Positions 63,316-64,000 of a DNA stretch of 64,000 nucleotides are shown piece by piece. This DNA comes from Pseudomonas piscis (GTDB taxonomy: Bacteria; Pseudomonadota; Gammaproteobacteria; Pseudomonadales; Pseudomonadaceae). A model generated the notes under the pieces. It saw only the letters and a program-made list of their open reading frames with translations. It ran no database searches and was not told the origin of the DNA. Numbering within the stretch: position 1 is the stretch's first letter; each line of letters opens with the position of its first letter. Location: the NCBI RefSeq assembly GCF_009380155.1, contig NZ_WHUV01000005.1, forward strand, positions 310,001 to 374,000, in the 5' to 3' direction. Both the position numbers and the translations under genes were made by a program.

Positions 63316-64000
63316 ATGGCACTGACACGCGAACAGCAAATTGCAGCCCTCGAAAAAGACTGGGCCGAAAACCCGCGCTGGAAAGGCGTGACCCGTACCT
63401 ACACCGCCGCCGATGTCGTTCGCCTGCGTGGTTCCGTCCAGCCAGAGCACACCCTGGCCCGCATGGGCGCGGAAAAACTGTGGAACCTGGTGACCAAGGG
63501 CGCCCACCCATCCTTCCGCCCTGAAAAAGATTTCGTCAACTGCATGGGCGCCCTGACCGGCGGCCAGGCCGTGCAACAGGTCAAGGCTGGCATCCAGGCC
63601 ATCTACCTGTCCGGCTGGCAAGTGGCTGCCGACAACAACTCGGCCGAGTCCATGTACCCAGACCAGTCGCTGTACCCGGTGGATTCGGTTCCAACCGTGG
63701 TCAAGCGCATCAACAACTCGTTCCGTCGTGCCGACCAGATCCAGTGGAAAGCCGGCAAGAACCCAGGCGACGAAGGCTACGTCGACTACTTCGCACCGAT
63801 CGTGGCTGACGCCGAAGCCGGTTTCGGTGGCGTACTGAACGCCTACGAGCTGATGAAGAACATGATCGAGGCAGGCGCTGCCGGCGTTCACTTCGAAGAC
63901 CAGCTCGCTTCCGTGAAGAAGTGCGGCCACATGGGCGGCAAGGTACTGGTTCCAACCCAGGAAGCCGTACAGAAGCTGACCGCTGCACGTCTGGCAGCCG
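63316..64000 (+). CDS. aceA: Isocitrate lyase (3' truncated by window)
   Basis: The first 228 residues of isocitrate lyase, the glyoxylate-shunt enzyme splitting isocitrate to glyoxylate and succinate. The frame remains open at base 64000, so no stop is seen. Diagnostic text: GSVQPEHTLARMGAEKLWNL, YLSGWQVAADNN, YPDQSLYPVDSVP, and the catalytic loop KKCGHMGGKVLVPTQEA with its active cysteine. GAGG lies 11 bp before ATG 63316. Together with icd and idh upstream, three isocitrate-consuming enzymes lie within 12 kb. Confidence 0.97.
   Translation, partial: MALTREQQIAALEKDWAENPRWKGVTRTYTAADVVRLRGSVQPEHTLARMGAEKLWNLVTKGAHPSFRPEKDFVNCMGALTGGQAVQQVKAGIQAIYLSGWQVAADNNSAESMYPDQSLYPVDSVPTVVKRINNSFRRADQIQWKAGKNPGDEGYVDYFAPIVADAEAGFGGVLNAYELMKNMIEAGAAGVHFEDQLASVKKCGHMGGKVLVPTQEAVQKLTAARLAA

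Overview
The window is a high-GC chromosomal segment of a Pseudomonas, most likely from the P. fluorescens lineage (P. protegens/chlororaphis-like). This rests on gene content, on Pseudomonas-type REP elements, and on the right half following the gene order I remember from P. aeruginosa: tus, cysG, serS, crcB, rarA, lolA, ftsK, trxB, aat, bpt, infA, clpA, clpS, cspD, icd, idh, nudJ, mnmA, hflD, purB, aceA. No rRNA, tRNA, IS element, prophage or CRISPR array was seen.

Left part (1-22.6 kb) is accessory and metabolic. It holds the 3' end of a sad-type succinate-semialdehyde dehydrogenase, a tandem alpha/beta hydrolase with a membrane tail, an Arc-like ribbon-helix-helix protein, and a TonB-dependent siderophore receptor. 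A D-lactate dehydrogenase-like flavoenzyme, LysR regulator and MFS transporter form a set. Next come two secreted paralogues of unknown function, a three-gene sialidase-like / membrane / LTA-synthase-like operon, and a PepSY plus cytochrome b pair divergent from a QseBC/BqsRS-like two-component system. It ends with an orphan hypothetical gene, an AlaX tRNA-editing protein followed directly by an XRE-like regulator, and a third paralogue of the secreted family.

Middle part (22.7-31.2 kb) is a contiguous benzoate-to-beta-ketoadipate upper pathway on the minus strand, catB-catC-catA-benR-benA-benB-benC-benD, with catR divergent. Two XylS/BenR-type boxes lie in direct repeat upstream of benA, and a perfect LysR-type palindrome lies between catR and catB. 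Together these genes convert benzoate to the diol, catechol, cis,cis-muconate, muconolactone and the enol-lactone; pcaD and later genes are not in the window. A small outer-membrane barrel protein follows catR convergently.

Right part (32-64 kb) is mostly core. It starts with RDD, DUF6388, DUF1275 and SDR genes. The tusDCBE sulfur relay follows, translationally coupled to a YbiB-like gene. Then come a glutathionyl-hydroquinone reductase and a cysG/serS/crcB/rarA block, with lolA and ftsK behind it. Divergent trxB leads into the N-degron genes aat and bpt, followed by infA and convergent clpA/clpS. Cold-shock cspD and the two isocitrate dehydrogenases icd (dimeric) and idh (monomeric) come next. 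The last block is nudJ, mnmA, hflD, purB, roxA, a GNAT gene, a short secretin-like periplasmic protein, and the start of aceA, which runs off the right edge.

I found no single unmistakable new system. The best candidates for undescribed biology are the sialidase/LTA-synthase operon, the three-member GTLG secreted family, the AlaX-XRE pair, and the PepSY/cytochrome b/two-component locus with its direct-repeat operator.
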